Of a stretch of DNA of 36,611 nt, positions 23,355-30,576 are shown one piece after another. Source of the stretch: Candidatus Saccharimonadota bacterium (GTDB lineage: Bacteria > Patescibacteriota > Saccharimonadia > Saccharimonadales > AQU-01); NCBI GenBank assembly GCA_018499905.2, contig JAHBAU020000019.1:1-36611 (forward strand). The letters are read 5' to 3'. A program made the position numbers and the translations under genes. Within the stretch, counting starts at the first letter, position 1. The number at the start of each line of letters is the position of its first letter. The notes under the pieces are model-generated. The model was not told where the DNA came from. It saw only the letters and a program-made list of their open reading frames with translations, and searched no databases.

Positions 23355-24584
23355 TTACAACCAGGAAGTTAGACGTTGCCAAAGTGATGGTGCGTTGCTT
23401 GGAATGACCGCAGGTACTTCTGCCACTGTTGGCTGGCTAGGTGCCACCGCCACATTGGCATTCGCGTCAGGACTAATTTGTTCGCCGATGACAACCAGCC
23501 GGTTGAGGGTGGTGCCGGGAGGATCACAGGTAATGAGCGTCGCAGTATCGGGCTTATCGGTCGGGCCTAACACCTCGATTGCTGTTGGTTTAACTATTCT
23601 TTTGTCATAGATTTTGTAGGCGTAGCGGGTACCATCTTTGGTGAGGTAAAAAAGATCGCCTGGTTCAAGACGGCTTAAGAGCACAAAGGCAAACTTATAT
23701 TTTCCTTCGTTAAAGATGTTGTTGCTGGAATGCCCAAACACAACCACATTACCCTCTTGGCCTGGCTGAGGCGTGTTATCGTAGTGCACTACACCGTCTT
23801 CTAGGGCATTTTGAATTGCTGATTCCTCGGTGGTGCCTAAATCATAGACGACCGGGATCTCGACGTTAATCTTTGGAATGATCACTTTTGGTATAGGATC
23901 AGAGACAGTTGTGGAATCACTGACGATAATTGGCGTCGATGAAACCGTTCGGCTGGGGGTTATAAACGGCGCGATAAACCGCTCGTTAAAAAAGCCCATC
24001 AGCATAATAACGATAACAATGCTGCCGACGCCCAAACCAAAAAGCAAAGACTTCACGTGCTGTGTAGCTTTTGGGCTGGGTCGTGTTTTAACCTTTTGCA
24101 GGAGCTGCTTGCGGATTTCGGCGACAGTTTTTAAATCTTCCAAGCGAGATTTTTTGGCTGGTACTGGCATGCTGGAAACGAACTTTTCTTCGTGATAATA
24201 GCCTGGCTGGATAATGGGTTGAGGTTCGGGCGCGACGGGCGTATGTATAAGTTTGGCTTTCGAGTCGTTTGCCGGGCGCTGGTTCTGATAAAACTCACGC
24301 CAGACTTCGTGTTTCTCTTGGTCGCTCAAAGCCTGGTAGTACTCGTGCCATGCTGTCTGGATCTCAGTGGCAGATTTACCTGACTGACTCAAATCGTAAA
24401 TATATTGCTGATGTTTAGAGCGATGTGTGCCTGCAGCTTGTGCTTCGGCTGATTCGCTGCCGGCATCAGGTTCCTGGGCGTATAAATTGGCCAATTTTTG
24501 GCGAATCAAATCGGCTGCAGCATTGTGCTCGCTCGTCTCATCGGGCGCGTTGTCTGACCCACCGGTTGCATTTTGAGGATTCAT
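23355..24584 (-). CDS. Sortase family transpeptidase
   Basis: 409 aa from ATG 24584, with TATACT (24601-24596) 11 nt upstream; the in-frame ATG at 24695 would cross tRNA-Leu and is excluded. A long charged N-terminal region (1-175) with helical DLIRQKLANLYAQE and an aromatic Trp/Tyr segment precedes one membrane helix (about 178-198). The sortase domain (230-370) has H285 (GNVVVFGHSS), C353 in TLITC and R362 in TTLNRLVVIGE, a complete catalytic triad. It would attach or polymerise surface proteins in a Gram-positive-type envelope. The long cytoplasmic part is unusual for sortases. No LPXTG substrate is seen in the window. Confidence 0.9.
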   Translation of the reverse strand: MNPQNATGGSDNAPDETSEHNAAADLIRQKLANLYAQEPDAGSESAEAQAAGTHRSKHQQYIYDLSQSGKSATEIQTAWHEYYQALSDQEKHEVWREFYQNQRPANDSKAKLIHTPVAPEPQPIIQPGYYHEEKFVSSMPVPAKKSRLEDLKTVAEIRKQLLQKVKTRPSPKATQHVKSLLFGLGVGSIVIVIMLMGFFNERFIAPFITPSRTVSSTPIIVSDSTTVSDPIPKVIIPKINVEIPVVYDLGTTEESAIQNALEDGVVHYDNTPQPGQEGNVVVFGHSSNNIFNEGKYKFAFVLLSRLEPGDLFYLTKDGTRYAYKIYDKRIVKPTAIEVLGPTDKPDTATLITCDPPGTTLNRLVVIGEQISPDANANVAVAPSQPTVAEVPAVIPSNAPSLWQRLTSWL

Positions 24585-24642
24585 AATCTGCCTTAAGTAT
24601 AGTACAATACACTCCGTTAAACCATCACCCAACAGGGGTAAC

Positions 24643-24729
24643 GCCGGGGTGGCGGAATTGGTAGACGCGCTGGACTCAAAATCCAGTGGTAGCAATATCG
24701 TGAGGGTTCAAGTCCCTCCCCCGGCACCA
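24643..24729 (+). tRNA. tRNA-Leu (anticodon CAA)
   Basis: 87 nt with encoded CCA (24727-24729). Acceptor GCCGGGG pairs with CCCCGGC; anticodon stem CTGGA/TCCAG, loop CTCAAAA with CAA at 24677-24679 (reads UUG). Long class II variable arm and T-loop TTCAAGT. It is divergent from the sortase gene, 58 nt from its start. A cassette copying its 3' end follows directly. Confidence 0.96.
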
Positions 24730-24916
24730 CATTAAATACCCGACCATTCCTGGTCGGTTATTTAATGAGGAGGGGAAGAAAGCCAACTGCTTGGCTTTCG
24801 TGGGACTTGAACGGCCGCAGCGATGTTTGCCGCTACTCGGCAAACCGCGAGGCGGGGTCGCGAGCGAAAAGCAAAGCTTTTCGACTTGTGACTCAAAAGT
24901 CCCTCCCCCGGCACCA
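24730..24916 (+). repeat. tRNA-Leu 3' flanking cassette
   Basis: Contains a long hairpin (ATTAAATA/TATTTAAT plus CCGACCA/TGGTCGG, 24731-24766) and a perfect 9-bp hairpin GAAAGCCAA/TTGGCTTTC (24778-24799). Next is GGGACTTGAAC (24802-24812), the exact reverse complement of T-arm bases 24706-24716, then hairpins GTTTGCCG/CGGCAAAC (24825-24845) and CGAAAAGC/GCTTTTCG (24865-24883). It ends in AAGTCCCTCCCCCGGCACCA (24897-24916), identical to the last 20 nt of the tRNA (24710-24729). The AAGCCAA-N4-TTGGCTT core is shared with the tRNA-Glu cassette. No credible gene. Function unknown. Confidence 0.8.
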
Positions 24917-24931
24917 TATGATCCAGATATG

Positions 24932-24957
24932 CTAGATTCTAAGAGTCTAGTTTTATC
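24932..24957 (+). terminator. Intrinsic terminator after the tRNA-Leu cassette
   Basis: CTAGATT/AGTCTAG stem (24932-24950, with a G-U) is followed by TTTTATCTTTT. The hairpin directly after the tRNA (24731-24766) has no T-run, so the tRNA-Leu transcript probably includes the whole cassette and stops here. Confidence 0.65.
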
Positions 24958-24986
24958 TTTTGTGTGATGTTTTGAGACAGACGCCA

Positions 24987-25015
24987 TTAACTTTGACCGA
25001 TTATGGAGCTATACT
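24987..25015 (+). promoter_or_regulatory. Promoter of the 2H phosphoesterase (leaderless)
   Basis: TTAACT (24987-24992), 17-nt spacer, TATACT (25010-25015), then ATG 8 nt later at 25024. An in-frame ATG at 25003 lies inside the promoter spacer and is excluded. Confidence 0.65.
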
Positions 25016-25023
25016 GTCTGAAT

Positions 25024-25590
25024 ATGGATTTTTCTGTGGTTAGTTACCTTGATAAAGTAACAAGTTTAAGAATACGAACACTACAGGAAGCGCTCTCTGA
25101 AATTACCGGTTCAAAGTCGGCCCTGGCCTCCTGGGAGCCGCATCTTACCCTGGGGGATGGTATTAGCATTGATGAAAAAGACCTTACTACTCTTTTAGAT
25201 TTGTGTGCACGTATTGCTAAAGTCGTGCAACCCTTTCAAATTCATCTTTCGGGGTTCGGTAGTGTTGAATCCCGGCTAAGTGGTGTTGGTGAAGTTTCTA
25301 CAAAGTATGCAATATGGGTAAATGTCGTTCCAGATCCTGGGCTATTGAGCGTCGTAAATGAATGGTCCAGAGCTTCTAGCAACTTTCGTAAGTGGTACCG
25401 AATGCCGGTGCCCTATCACCCACACGTAACACTTGCCTTTCGCGATCTCGACAAAGAAGGTTTTTATGGGGGGTTGAGATACCTTCAAGACAAAAAGTGT
25501 GACTTATTCACCGATATCACTAATTTCTCTATAGTCCAAAGACTTAAGAACACGGATGCTGAATATCGACGGTTTGAGCTTGGTTCATAA
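25024..25590 (+). CDS. 2H phosphoesterase / 2'-5' RNA ligase-like protein
   Basis: 188 aa. Two H-x-T-L motifs, PHLTL (H40) and PHVTLAF (H134), in symmetrical halves are the hallmark of the 2H phosphoesterase superfamily (LigT/ThpR, CPDase). These act on 2',3'-cyclic or 2'-5' phosphodiester RNA ends, among other substrates. Cytoplasmic, usual length. It is the first gene after the tRNA-Leu cassette, which is suggestive for an RNA-end enzyme but not proof of a link. Its 3' end overlaps the convergent 25585 gene by a few bases. Confidence 0.85.
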   Translation: MDFSVVSYLDKVTSLRIRTLQEALSEITGSKSALASWEPHLTLGDGISIDEKDLTTLLDLCARIAKVVQPFQIHLSGFGSVESRLSGVGEVSTKYAIWVNVVPDPGLLSVVNEWSRASSNFRKWYRMPVPYHPHVTLAFRDLDKEGFYGGLRYLQDKKCDLFTDITNFSIVQRLKNTDAEYRRFELGS

Positions 25591-26373
25591 CAAGCTGGTT
25601 GCAACAGCTTCCAAAGTTTTACTCGGGTTTTGTAGCCACCAAACAGCGGCTTTGGCAGCCGTGCTGACTCGCCAGGCTTCTTCCAGGTCACTTGGCGCGT
25701 CTGTAGTAATGATCTTTCCCTGATAAGCCAGCACGAAATGATCAAGGTGCTTCAGTAGCAGAGCCGTCTTGGTTTTGGTAGAAAAGTCGTGCAACGCTTG
25801 CGCTAATCGAATAAGGTCCATATCAAACGTTATGGCCACAGGCTGTTTCGTGTTTTTGAATAGTTTCTGCAGATCGGCCATGGTGAGCGCTAAAAGTGTA
25901 TTTTCGCGTTGCACTAAACCGTCGGCGAATCCCAAGCAATAGTCGACAGTATCTTTCCCTACTGTTACTTGTCCTGAGTATTTCCGCAAAAACGACTCTA
26001 AAACTATGGCCGTTTCGCTATTGCGGCCAAAATCACCCGCTAGTAGCACGCCATCTGCCCAGGCGGCATGATCGAGCCATTCGGCGAGGGCGCTCTTGGC
26101 AAAACTGCCGCTGGGTGTATTGGGTGCGTAATCAATCGTATCCAAGAGCTTGCCCACGACTCCCTTGACTGCCAGTGGTAATAGCACTCGCGTCAAGCCC
26201 ACCCCGCTGGCTAGGGCGGTCTGATAGGCTTCTGCAGGGGCAGCAAAGCCATGTGCATTACCACCGATAATTAAAATTTTACCGGCAAGCTGTCTATTCT
26301 CTGGGCGGCTCCAGAGCAGATCCGGAAAAAGCGGTGAATCTTTAGTCTGCTTGCGCCAAAATGGATGGTCCAT
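25585..26373 (-). CDS. YjeF C-terminal/NnrD-like protein, degenerate
   Basis: 262 aa from ATG 26373, 7 nt behind TATAGT (26386-26381). KILIIGGNAHGFAAPAEAYQ (from residue 32) and DGVLLAGDFGRN resemble the ribokinase-like NAD(P)H-hydrate dehydratase NnrD. That enzyme uses ADP or ATP to repair hydrated NADH. The GSGD-type motif that carries its catalytic Asp is not visible in the C-terminal half (APSDLEEAWRVSTAAKAA instead), so activity is doubtful. It could be a regulatory or repurposed member. Divergent from the 26432 orphan. Confidence 0.6.
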   Translation of the reverse strand: MDHPFWRKQTKDSPLFPDLLWSRPENRQLAGKILIIGGNAHGFAAPAEAYQTALASGVGLTRVLLPLAVKGVVGKLLDTIDYAPNTPSGSFAKSALAEWLDHAAWADGVLLAGDFGRNSETAIVLESFLRKYSGQVTVGKDTVDYCLGFADGLVQRENTLLALTMADLQKLFKNTKQPVAITFDMDLIRLAQALHDFSTKTKTALLLKHLDHFVLAYQGKIITTDAPSDLEEAWRVSTAAKAAVWWLQNPSKTLEAVATSLL

Positions 26374-26398
26374 AGCGCTAACTATACAATGCATTCAC

Positions 26399-26426
26399 TT
26401 GTTTGAAAAATATGGTAAAGTATATT
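26399..26426 (+). promoter_or_regulatory. Promoter of the 26432 orphan (leaderless)
   Basis: TTGTTT (26399-26404), 16-nt spacer, TATATT (26421-26426), ATG 5 nt later at 26432. The frame open upstream to 26351 is excluded by this placement. Confidence 0.5.
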
Positions 26427-26431
26427 CCAAG

Positions 26432-27055
26432 ATGATAACCGCCAAGCAAATTGCTCGGGAGTGGCTAAGTGGAGAAGATCTCTACCAGTGGCGCCGCGGT
26501 GACGACGGTAAGTTTCCAATAGAAGATGATGTAGCCAGGCTATATCACGGTCCAGAAGCCGGAGGCTGGGATGTGATGTTTGCAAATTGCTGGTCTGGGT
26601 TTGCGGCTTTTCGAGATGGGGGACAGCCAGCGCTCGCCTATCAAAAGCTCGGTAAACTCGCCGCCACCGCGCGAGCCTTTGAGGTGACCGTTAACGTTGC
26701 CGCTGCTCCAGAACTGCCACATGAGGCATTTGATGCTGCCAATCGCGGCTCATGGCTAACGTTGCTAACCGAGGGCAACGGTCATCGCCCGAACAATGAA
26801 TGGCGGCAGGCGGACTTTTCGTCTACGCAAGCTGGTGCGTTAATTGATGCCCTTCATTTGCCGCTGGAGCCAGACCAACCGCTTGAGCCAAAGCTATTTG
26901 AAGCCGCCGATGAGCTTAAGTTGGTGACCTTTGATATGCTGGTTGGCTATACCGAAACGATTAACCCTCAGCTCGTGCCGCGGCCAGGTGTTCCCAGCGG
27001 CGAAATCCTGCCGTGGATTGAATTGCGATTTATACCAACCGCTGATCATTCGTAA
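26432..27055 (+). CDS. Orphan soluble protein, 207 aa
   Basis: Begins MITAKQIAREWLSGEDLYQWRR-like helical sequence with many Trp and acidic residues (EAGGWDVMFANCWSGFAAF). The middle is Ala-rich; the C-terminus (PWIELRFIPT) has beta character. No signal peptide, membrane segment or known motif. Its stop overlaps the last codons of the convergent mazG-like gene. I do not recognise the family. Confidence 0.6.
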   Translation: MITAKQIAREWLSGEDLYQWRRGDDGKFPIEDDVARLYHGPEAGGWDVMFANCWSGFAAFRDGGQPALAYQKLGKLAATARAFEVTVNVAAAPELPHEAFDAANRGSWLTLLTEGNGHRPNNEWRQADFSSTQAGALIDALHLPLEPDQPLEPKLFEAADELKLVTFDMLVGYTETINPQLVPRPGVPSGEILPWIELRFIPTADHS

Positions 27056-27387
27056 GCCGTATACTTGTCGTGTTTGCCCTTAGCTTTGTCGACTGGATAT
27101 TTTGCTTCGTTCTTGGTCATTTTATGGTCAAAAGCTTCGGGCAGGTCTATCTTGAGGTAATGGCTGATAAGCAGCACCCAATACAGGACATCGACGAGTT
27201 CTTCGGCAACATCGGCTTTGTGTTCTTGTAAGTAGGTATCAATTTCGGATTGATTTTTCCACTGGAAATGTTCCAAAAGTTCAGCTGCCTCCAAAGACAG
27301 CGAGATAGCCAAGTCTTTGGGATTATGAAACTGCGACCAATCTCGCTCCTCGATAAATCGAATAACGCGCTGTAGCTCGGTGTCCAT
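27046..27387 (-). CDS. MazG-like nucleotide pyrophosphohydrolase
   Basis: 113 aa all-alpha NTP-PPase. The metal-binding motif ExxE...ExxD is present: E33/E36 in SLEAAELLEHFQW and E63/D66 in EELVDVLYW. Size and pattern match the dCTPase/RS21-C6 branch, which hydrolyses (d)NTPs, often modified ones, to the monophosphate and pyrophosphate. It is the last gene of the five-gene unit starting at xthA and lies 2 nt after the HD gene, so co-translation is likely. Confidence 0.9.
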   Translation of the reverse strand: MDTELQRVIRFIEERDWSQFHNPKDLAISLSLEAAELLEHFQWKNQSEIDTYLQEHKADVAEELVDVLYWVLLISHYLKIDLPEAFDHKMTKNEAKYPVDKAKGKHDKYTAYE

Positions 27388-27389
27388 GG

Positions 27390-27980
27390 TTATTTCTTCC
27401 AGTCACCTGATGCGCGACGATTTCGAGGAGATTTTGTGTGCCAATCGTGAGGGTTAGCAGAGCGGATTTCTGCCTGAAGTAATTTGGCCGATTTGGTATA
27501 TAGTTTTGTTTTGCCAACATGATCACGCATTTCTTGCCACTCCGATCGTATCTCATGACCTATAAGTGCCTGTTCGGCCAAGTCAAGATCAACGTCAATG
27601 TTATCTGCGTCTTTAACAATCTTTGATTCTATCGACTCTCTTTTCTCATATTCCTGGATGATGTCTATAAACTCTTGCTCGAGTGATGTGTCTTCAAGTA
27701 TGTCCTGAATGGCCATATCTTCGTTTCTCGTGACGTATTGGCGAGCAAGGTAATCGACATCACCAGTACGACTTTCGGCGACATCATGCACGAGTGCCAT
27801 CTTCATGATTTTTTCGATATCGCCTTTCTTCTCGCGTGCGGCAATCAAGAGTGCCAGCCAGATTACTCGGTAATGGTGTTCGGTGAGGCTTTGTACATTA
27901 AACATATGAAAACGGTGCCATTGCCTTGGTATAAAACGCATGGCTCCAACCTCAAATAAGAACTCAACATCCCTCTTCAT
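27390..27980 (-). CDS. HD-domain phosphohydrolase (YfbR-like)
   Basis: 196 aa. Metal site residues: H35/H36 in SLTEHHYRV, H65-D66 in ALVHDVAES with E69, and D126 in VKDADNID. This is the arrangement of YfbR/HDDC2 5'-deoxynucleotidases, which dephosphorylate dNMPs. The product pairs logically with MazG (dNTP to dNMP, then to nucleoside). The basic C-terminal 25 residues are not part of the usual domain. Gap to the downstream mazG-like gene is 2 nt, to the upstream hydrolase 4 nt. Confidence 0.85.
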   Translation of the reverse strand: MKRDVEFLFEVGAMRFIPRQWHRFHMFNVQSLTEHHYRVIWLALLIAAREKKGDIEKIMKMALVHDVAESRTGDVDYLARQYVTRNEDMAIQDILEDTSLEQEFIDIIQEYEKRESIESKIVKDADNIDVDLDLAEQALIGHEIRSEWQEMRDHVGKTKLYTKSAKLLQAEIRSANPHDWHTKSPRNRRASGDWKK

Positions 27981-27984
27981 GGCT

Positions 27985-28572
27985 TCATTTTAGCACGCTG
28001 TTAATAAGCTCAATGTATTTCTTTGGGTAGTGCCACATGTCGTCATGCTCTCCGGGAAATTCGTGAAATTCGTAATGTTGGGCTTGGGGTAAGATGTTGG
28101 CAATATCAGGAGAACAGAACGGATCATGCTTGTTACGAATGAGTGCTATCTTTTGGCCGTGACTTGGTTCTGGAAAACCTAAAATCTTATGAGATTTGTA
28201 CATACGCACCGTGCGTGGAGCGGTAGTTAAAAAATAACGGCCATTGTGACCAGTTTTGGCCGATAGGCGCTTCATGTTCTTCACTTCTTTATGATGCCCA
28301 TAGTCGCGCTTAATCTTTTGGATAAGACTTTTGGCAACATGTTTACCCGGCCAATATGGTGGGTCTACCAGAATAACAAGTTTGGCGTTATGCTTTTTGG
28401 GCACGAGCAAACAGCCGCCGGAATGGGCAATAAAAACATCTGCGCGCGACTTAAACCGAGTGTTAATGTAGCCGGCTTCCCGTAACTCACGACGCAAAAC
28501 TCGTCCGATAGCTCGGCCTTCAGCAAAGCCGTAGAGCGTATAGACTTTTGGTTTAGGCTGCCAGTCGCTCAT
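27985..28572 (-). CDS. Alpha/beta hydrolase-like protein in sanitation operon
   Basis: 195 aa. Short strand VYTLYGFAEG, nucleophile elbow FIAHSGG with S51, acid D150 in LIRNKHDPF and H176 in PGEHDDMW give a possible Ser-Asp-His triad. The cap is small and basic (Lys/His-rich). No signal peptide. Its start overlaps the Nudix gene by 20 nt, so it belongs to the xthA operon, where its role is not explained by family knowledge. The elbow resembles that of the 16225 protein. Confidence 0.7.
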   Translation of the reverse strand: MSDWQPKPKVYTLYGFAEGRAIGRVLRRELREAGYINTRFKSRADVFIAHSGGCLLVPKKHNAKLVILVDPPYWPGKHVAKSLIQKIKRDYGHHKEVKNMKRLSAKTGHNGRYFLTTAPRTVRMYKSHKILGFPEPSHGQKIALIRNKHDPFCSPDIANILPQAQHYEFHEFPGEHDDMWHYPKKYIELINSVLK

Positions 28573-29026
28573 GTCGCTCTAAGCTCATTTTTATAATCTG
28601 GTCATTTTTATCAAAAGTAAATTCTGCGGTAACGGCAAAATCATTAAGCAACATTGGCAGCCAATACATGTCATCCGGCCACATATCGGTGTATGGTACG
28701 GCACTATGCTTAAACCAGGCCGGCTTCATTTCTTCTGATTCTTTTGGCTCGCCATGCCATTTTCGACAAACAAAAACATGAACTTTCATTGGCTCTACGC
28801 CGTCATGTTCCGGAAAATGAAAGATATGAATCGCTTGCTTGGTAAACTGGAGCGGCGTCACCCCAATCTCTTCCTGGCACTCACGGCTCGCTGCAGCCTC
28901 AATGCTTTCACCTGGTTCTACCTTGCCACCTACGCCGTTCCAGCGCCCTTGTCCCCAGCCACGCTTCTTCATTGCTAGCAATACTTCACCTTCTCGCAGC
29001 AAAAAAAGAAGGGTCAGATCTTTCAT
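28553..29026 (-). CDS. MTH1-like Nudix hydrolase (oxidised purine dNTPs)
   Basis: 157 aa. Complete Nudix box: G34, E40, R48-E49, E52-E53, G55 (GGKVEPGESIEAAASRECQE and following). Beyond the box it closely resembles human MTH1/NUDT1: GQGRWNGVGGKV before it, then VHVFVCRKWHGEP, EEMKPAWF and YTDMWPDDMYWLPMLL. The WPDD pair corresponds to the two aspartates that read the oxidised purine base. Expected reaction: 8-oxo-dGTP or 2-OH-dATP to the monophosphate. The start overlaps the xthA stop by 4 nt (ATGA). Confidence 0.93.
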   Translation of the reverse strand: MKDLTLLFLLREGEVLLAMKKRGWGQGRWNGVGGKVEPGESIEAAASRECQEEIGVTPLQFTKQAIHIFHFPEHDGVEPMKVHVFVCRKWHGEPKESEEMKPAWFKHSAVPYTDMWPDDMYWLPMLLNDFAVTAEFTFDKNDQIIKMSLERHERLAA

Positions 29027-29820
29027 GCTTCAAGCTCGATACTTACCGGACAGTGGTCACTGCCCATGATGTCGGCATGGATGGTGGCGGCTTTGAGCCT
29101 CGGCTTTAGTGAGTCAGAAATTAAAAAATAATCGATACGCCAGCCGACATTGCGCGCCCTGGCATTGGCCCAATGGGTCCACCAGGTGTAGTGGCCGTTG
29201 CCTTTGGTAAATTCGCGAAAGGTATCAATAAAACCAGCGGCCAGCCAATTGTCAAAGCCGTTGCGCTCTTCTGTAGTAAAACCCTTTTTGCCGATGTTCG
29301 GTTTGGGATTAGCCAGATCATCTTCAGTGTGAGCGACGTTCATGTCGCCGTTGTAGATGACCGGCTTTTTCTGCTGCAAGTCGTTGCAGTACAGCATCAT
29401 GGCCTTGTCCCAATCTTGGCGGAGTGGAATGCGTGACAGATCGTCTTTAGCGTTGGGGGTGTAGCATGTCACTACGTAAAAATCATCGAACTCGGCGGCA
29501 ATCACCCTGCCCTCCTGGTTGGCATTGCCGTAGCCGTCGCTGTCTAAGCCTGCGGCCTTCACGAATTGCTCCGGGATGTCATTAATAATCGTGAGTGGCT
29601 TGATCTTTGTGAATATTGCTGTGCCGGAATAGCCTTTTTTGTTTTGTGAAGAATTCCAGTATTCTTCATACCCGGTCAGGTCAATTTCAGCCTGCCCTTG
29701 CTCGGCCTTAGTCTCTTGCAGGCAGAGAATGTCGGGCTGATGTTTGGCGATAAATTCCTGAATAGTCCCCTTTTTGACGACTGCGCGAATACCATTGACG
29801 TTCCATGAGTAGATTTTCAT
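29023..29820 (-). CDS. xthA: Exodeoxyribonuclease III (AP endonuclease)
   Basis: 265 aa. Exonuclease-endonuclease-phosphatase fold with N7 (SWNVNGIRA), E36 (CLQETKA), D159/N161 (NGDMNVAH) and D255-H256 (GSDHCPV): all catalytic residues present, usual length. It cuts at abasic sites, the product of glycosylases such as the MutY-like protein at 8217. TACACT (29832-29827) ends 6 nt before ATG 29820, so it is leaderless and heads the five-gene operon down to 27046. The promoter region is a dyad shared with pyrH. Confidence 0.96.
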   Translation of the reverse strand: MKIYSWNVNGIRAVVKKGTIQEFIAKHQPDILCLQETKAEQGQAEIDLTGYEEYWNSSQNKKGYSGTAIFTKIKPLTIINDIPEQFVKAAGLDSDGYGNANQEGRVIAAEFDDFYVVTCYTPNAKDDLSRIPLRQDWDKAMMLYCNDLQQKKPVIYNGDMNVAHTEDDLANPKPNIGKKGFTTEERNGFDNWLAAGFIDTFREFTKGNGHYTWWTHWANARARNVGWRIDYFLISDSLKPRLKAATIHADIMGSDHCPVSIELEA

Positions 29821-29825
29821 ACGAC

Positions 29826-29864
29826 TAGTGTAGCATTTCTGTCAGGCGATTTTCTGCTACACTA
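29826..29864. promoter_or_regulatory. Divergent dyad promoter of xthA and pyrH
   Basis: TAGTGTAGCA (29826-29835) and TGCTACACTA (29855-29864) form a perfect 10-bp inverted repeat. Each arm is an extended -10 (TGC-TACACT) pointing outwards, one to xthA (6 nt to ATG), one to pyrH (2 nt to ATG 29866, 8 nt to GTG 29872). The arms could also bind one regulator. Confidence 0.6.
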
Positions 29865-29865
29865 A

Positions 29866-30576
29866 ATGCCAGTGTATAAGCGCATTCTATTAAAACTTTC
29901 GGGCGAACAGCTGGCTGGCAAGCACGAGTCCGGCATTGACCCAGACATTGCGCATTATTTAGCTTATGAAATCAAAAGTGCGCTACAGACTGGTTGTCAG
30001 ATTGTAGTGGTTGTGGGTGGTGGGAATCTCGTGCGCGGCAGCCAAGCAGCCGGTCATGGCATTAGGCGAGTGACGGCCGATCAAATGGGTATGCTATCAG
30101 GCTTGATTAACGCCATGGCCTTGACAGATATTTTTGAATCGGAAGACTTGCCGACTCGTTGTTTGAGCATGGTGTTCGCTAATCAAGTTGCTGAACCATA
30201 TTCGTATCGCCTGGCCGAGAAGCATCTGCAAAACAAACGCGTGGTCGTGGTTGCGGGTGGTATTGCTCGTCCCTACTTTACACACGATACGGCTGGGGTG
30301 AGTATTGCATTGGAACTCGACTGTGAAGTTATGATTAAGGCCAGCAAGGTCGAAGGCGTCTACGACAAAGATCCCGAGCAATTTACAGATGCGAAGTTGC
30401 TGCAAACAGTTGGGTTTGATGAAGCACTCAGCAACACCGCAATTAAAGTCATGGACAAAGCTGCAATTGGCCTGGCTATGGAGCAGCACATGCCGCTCTT
30501 AGTTTTTGATGCATTTAAGCCTGGTAACCTCACCCGGCTGGTAAGTGGTGATACTATAGGAACCAAGATCAGCTAG
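29866..30576 (+). CDS. pyrH: UMP kinase
   Basis: 236 aa amino-acid-kinase fold. LLKLSGE phosphate loop near the start, VVVGGGNLVRG, RVTADQMGMLSGLINAMAL typical of PyrH, VVVVAGGIARPYFTHDTAG, and KASKVEGVYDKDP of the nucleotide site. It makes UDP from UMP, the entry to pyrimidine nucleotide and wall-precursor synthesis. The ATG is only 2 nt behind TACACT, so the GTG two codons later (29872) may be the actual leaderless start. It is monocistronic; its last bases overlap the convergent metallo-hydrolase. Confidence 0.96.
   Translation: MPVYKRILLKLSGEQLAGKHESGIDPDIAHYLAYEIKSALQTGCQIVVVVGGGNLVRGSQAAGHGIRRVTADQMGMLSGLINAMALTDIFESEDLPTRCLSMVFANQVAEPYSYRLAEKHLQNKRVVVVAGGIARPYFTHDTAGVSIALELDCEVMIKASKVEGVYDKDPEQFTDAKLLQTVGFDEALSNTAIKVMDKAAIGLAMEQHMPLLVFDAFKPGNLTRLVSGDTIGTKIS

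Noticed and set aside
24730-24916. Insertion sequence or prophage remnant at the tRNA
   Set aside because: The cassette has no integrase or transposase frame and is under 190 bp. Att-like duplication is still discussed as an origin, but no known element can be named.
24676-24987. 103-codon minus-strand frame ending in CRGRDLNPHDIATTGF
   Set aside because: It is the antisense of tRNA-Leu and its cassette. The GRDLNPH string is a well-known false protein that arises from the antisense of tRNA-Leu genes.
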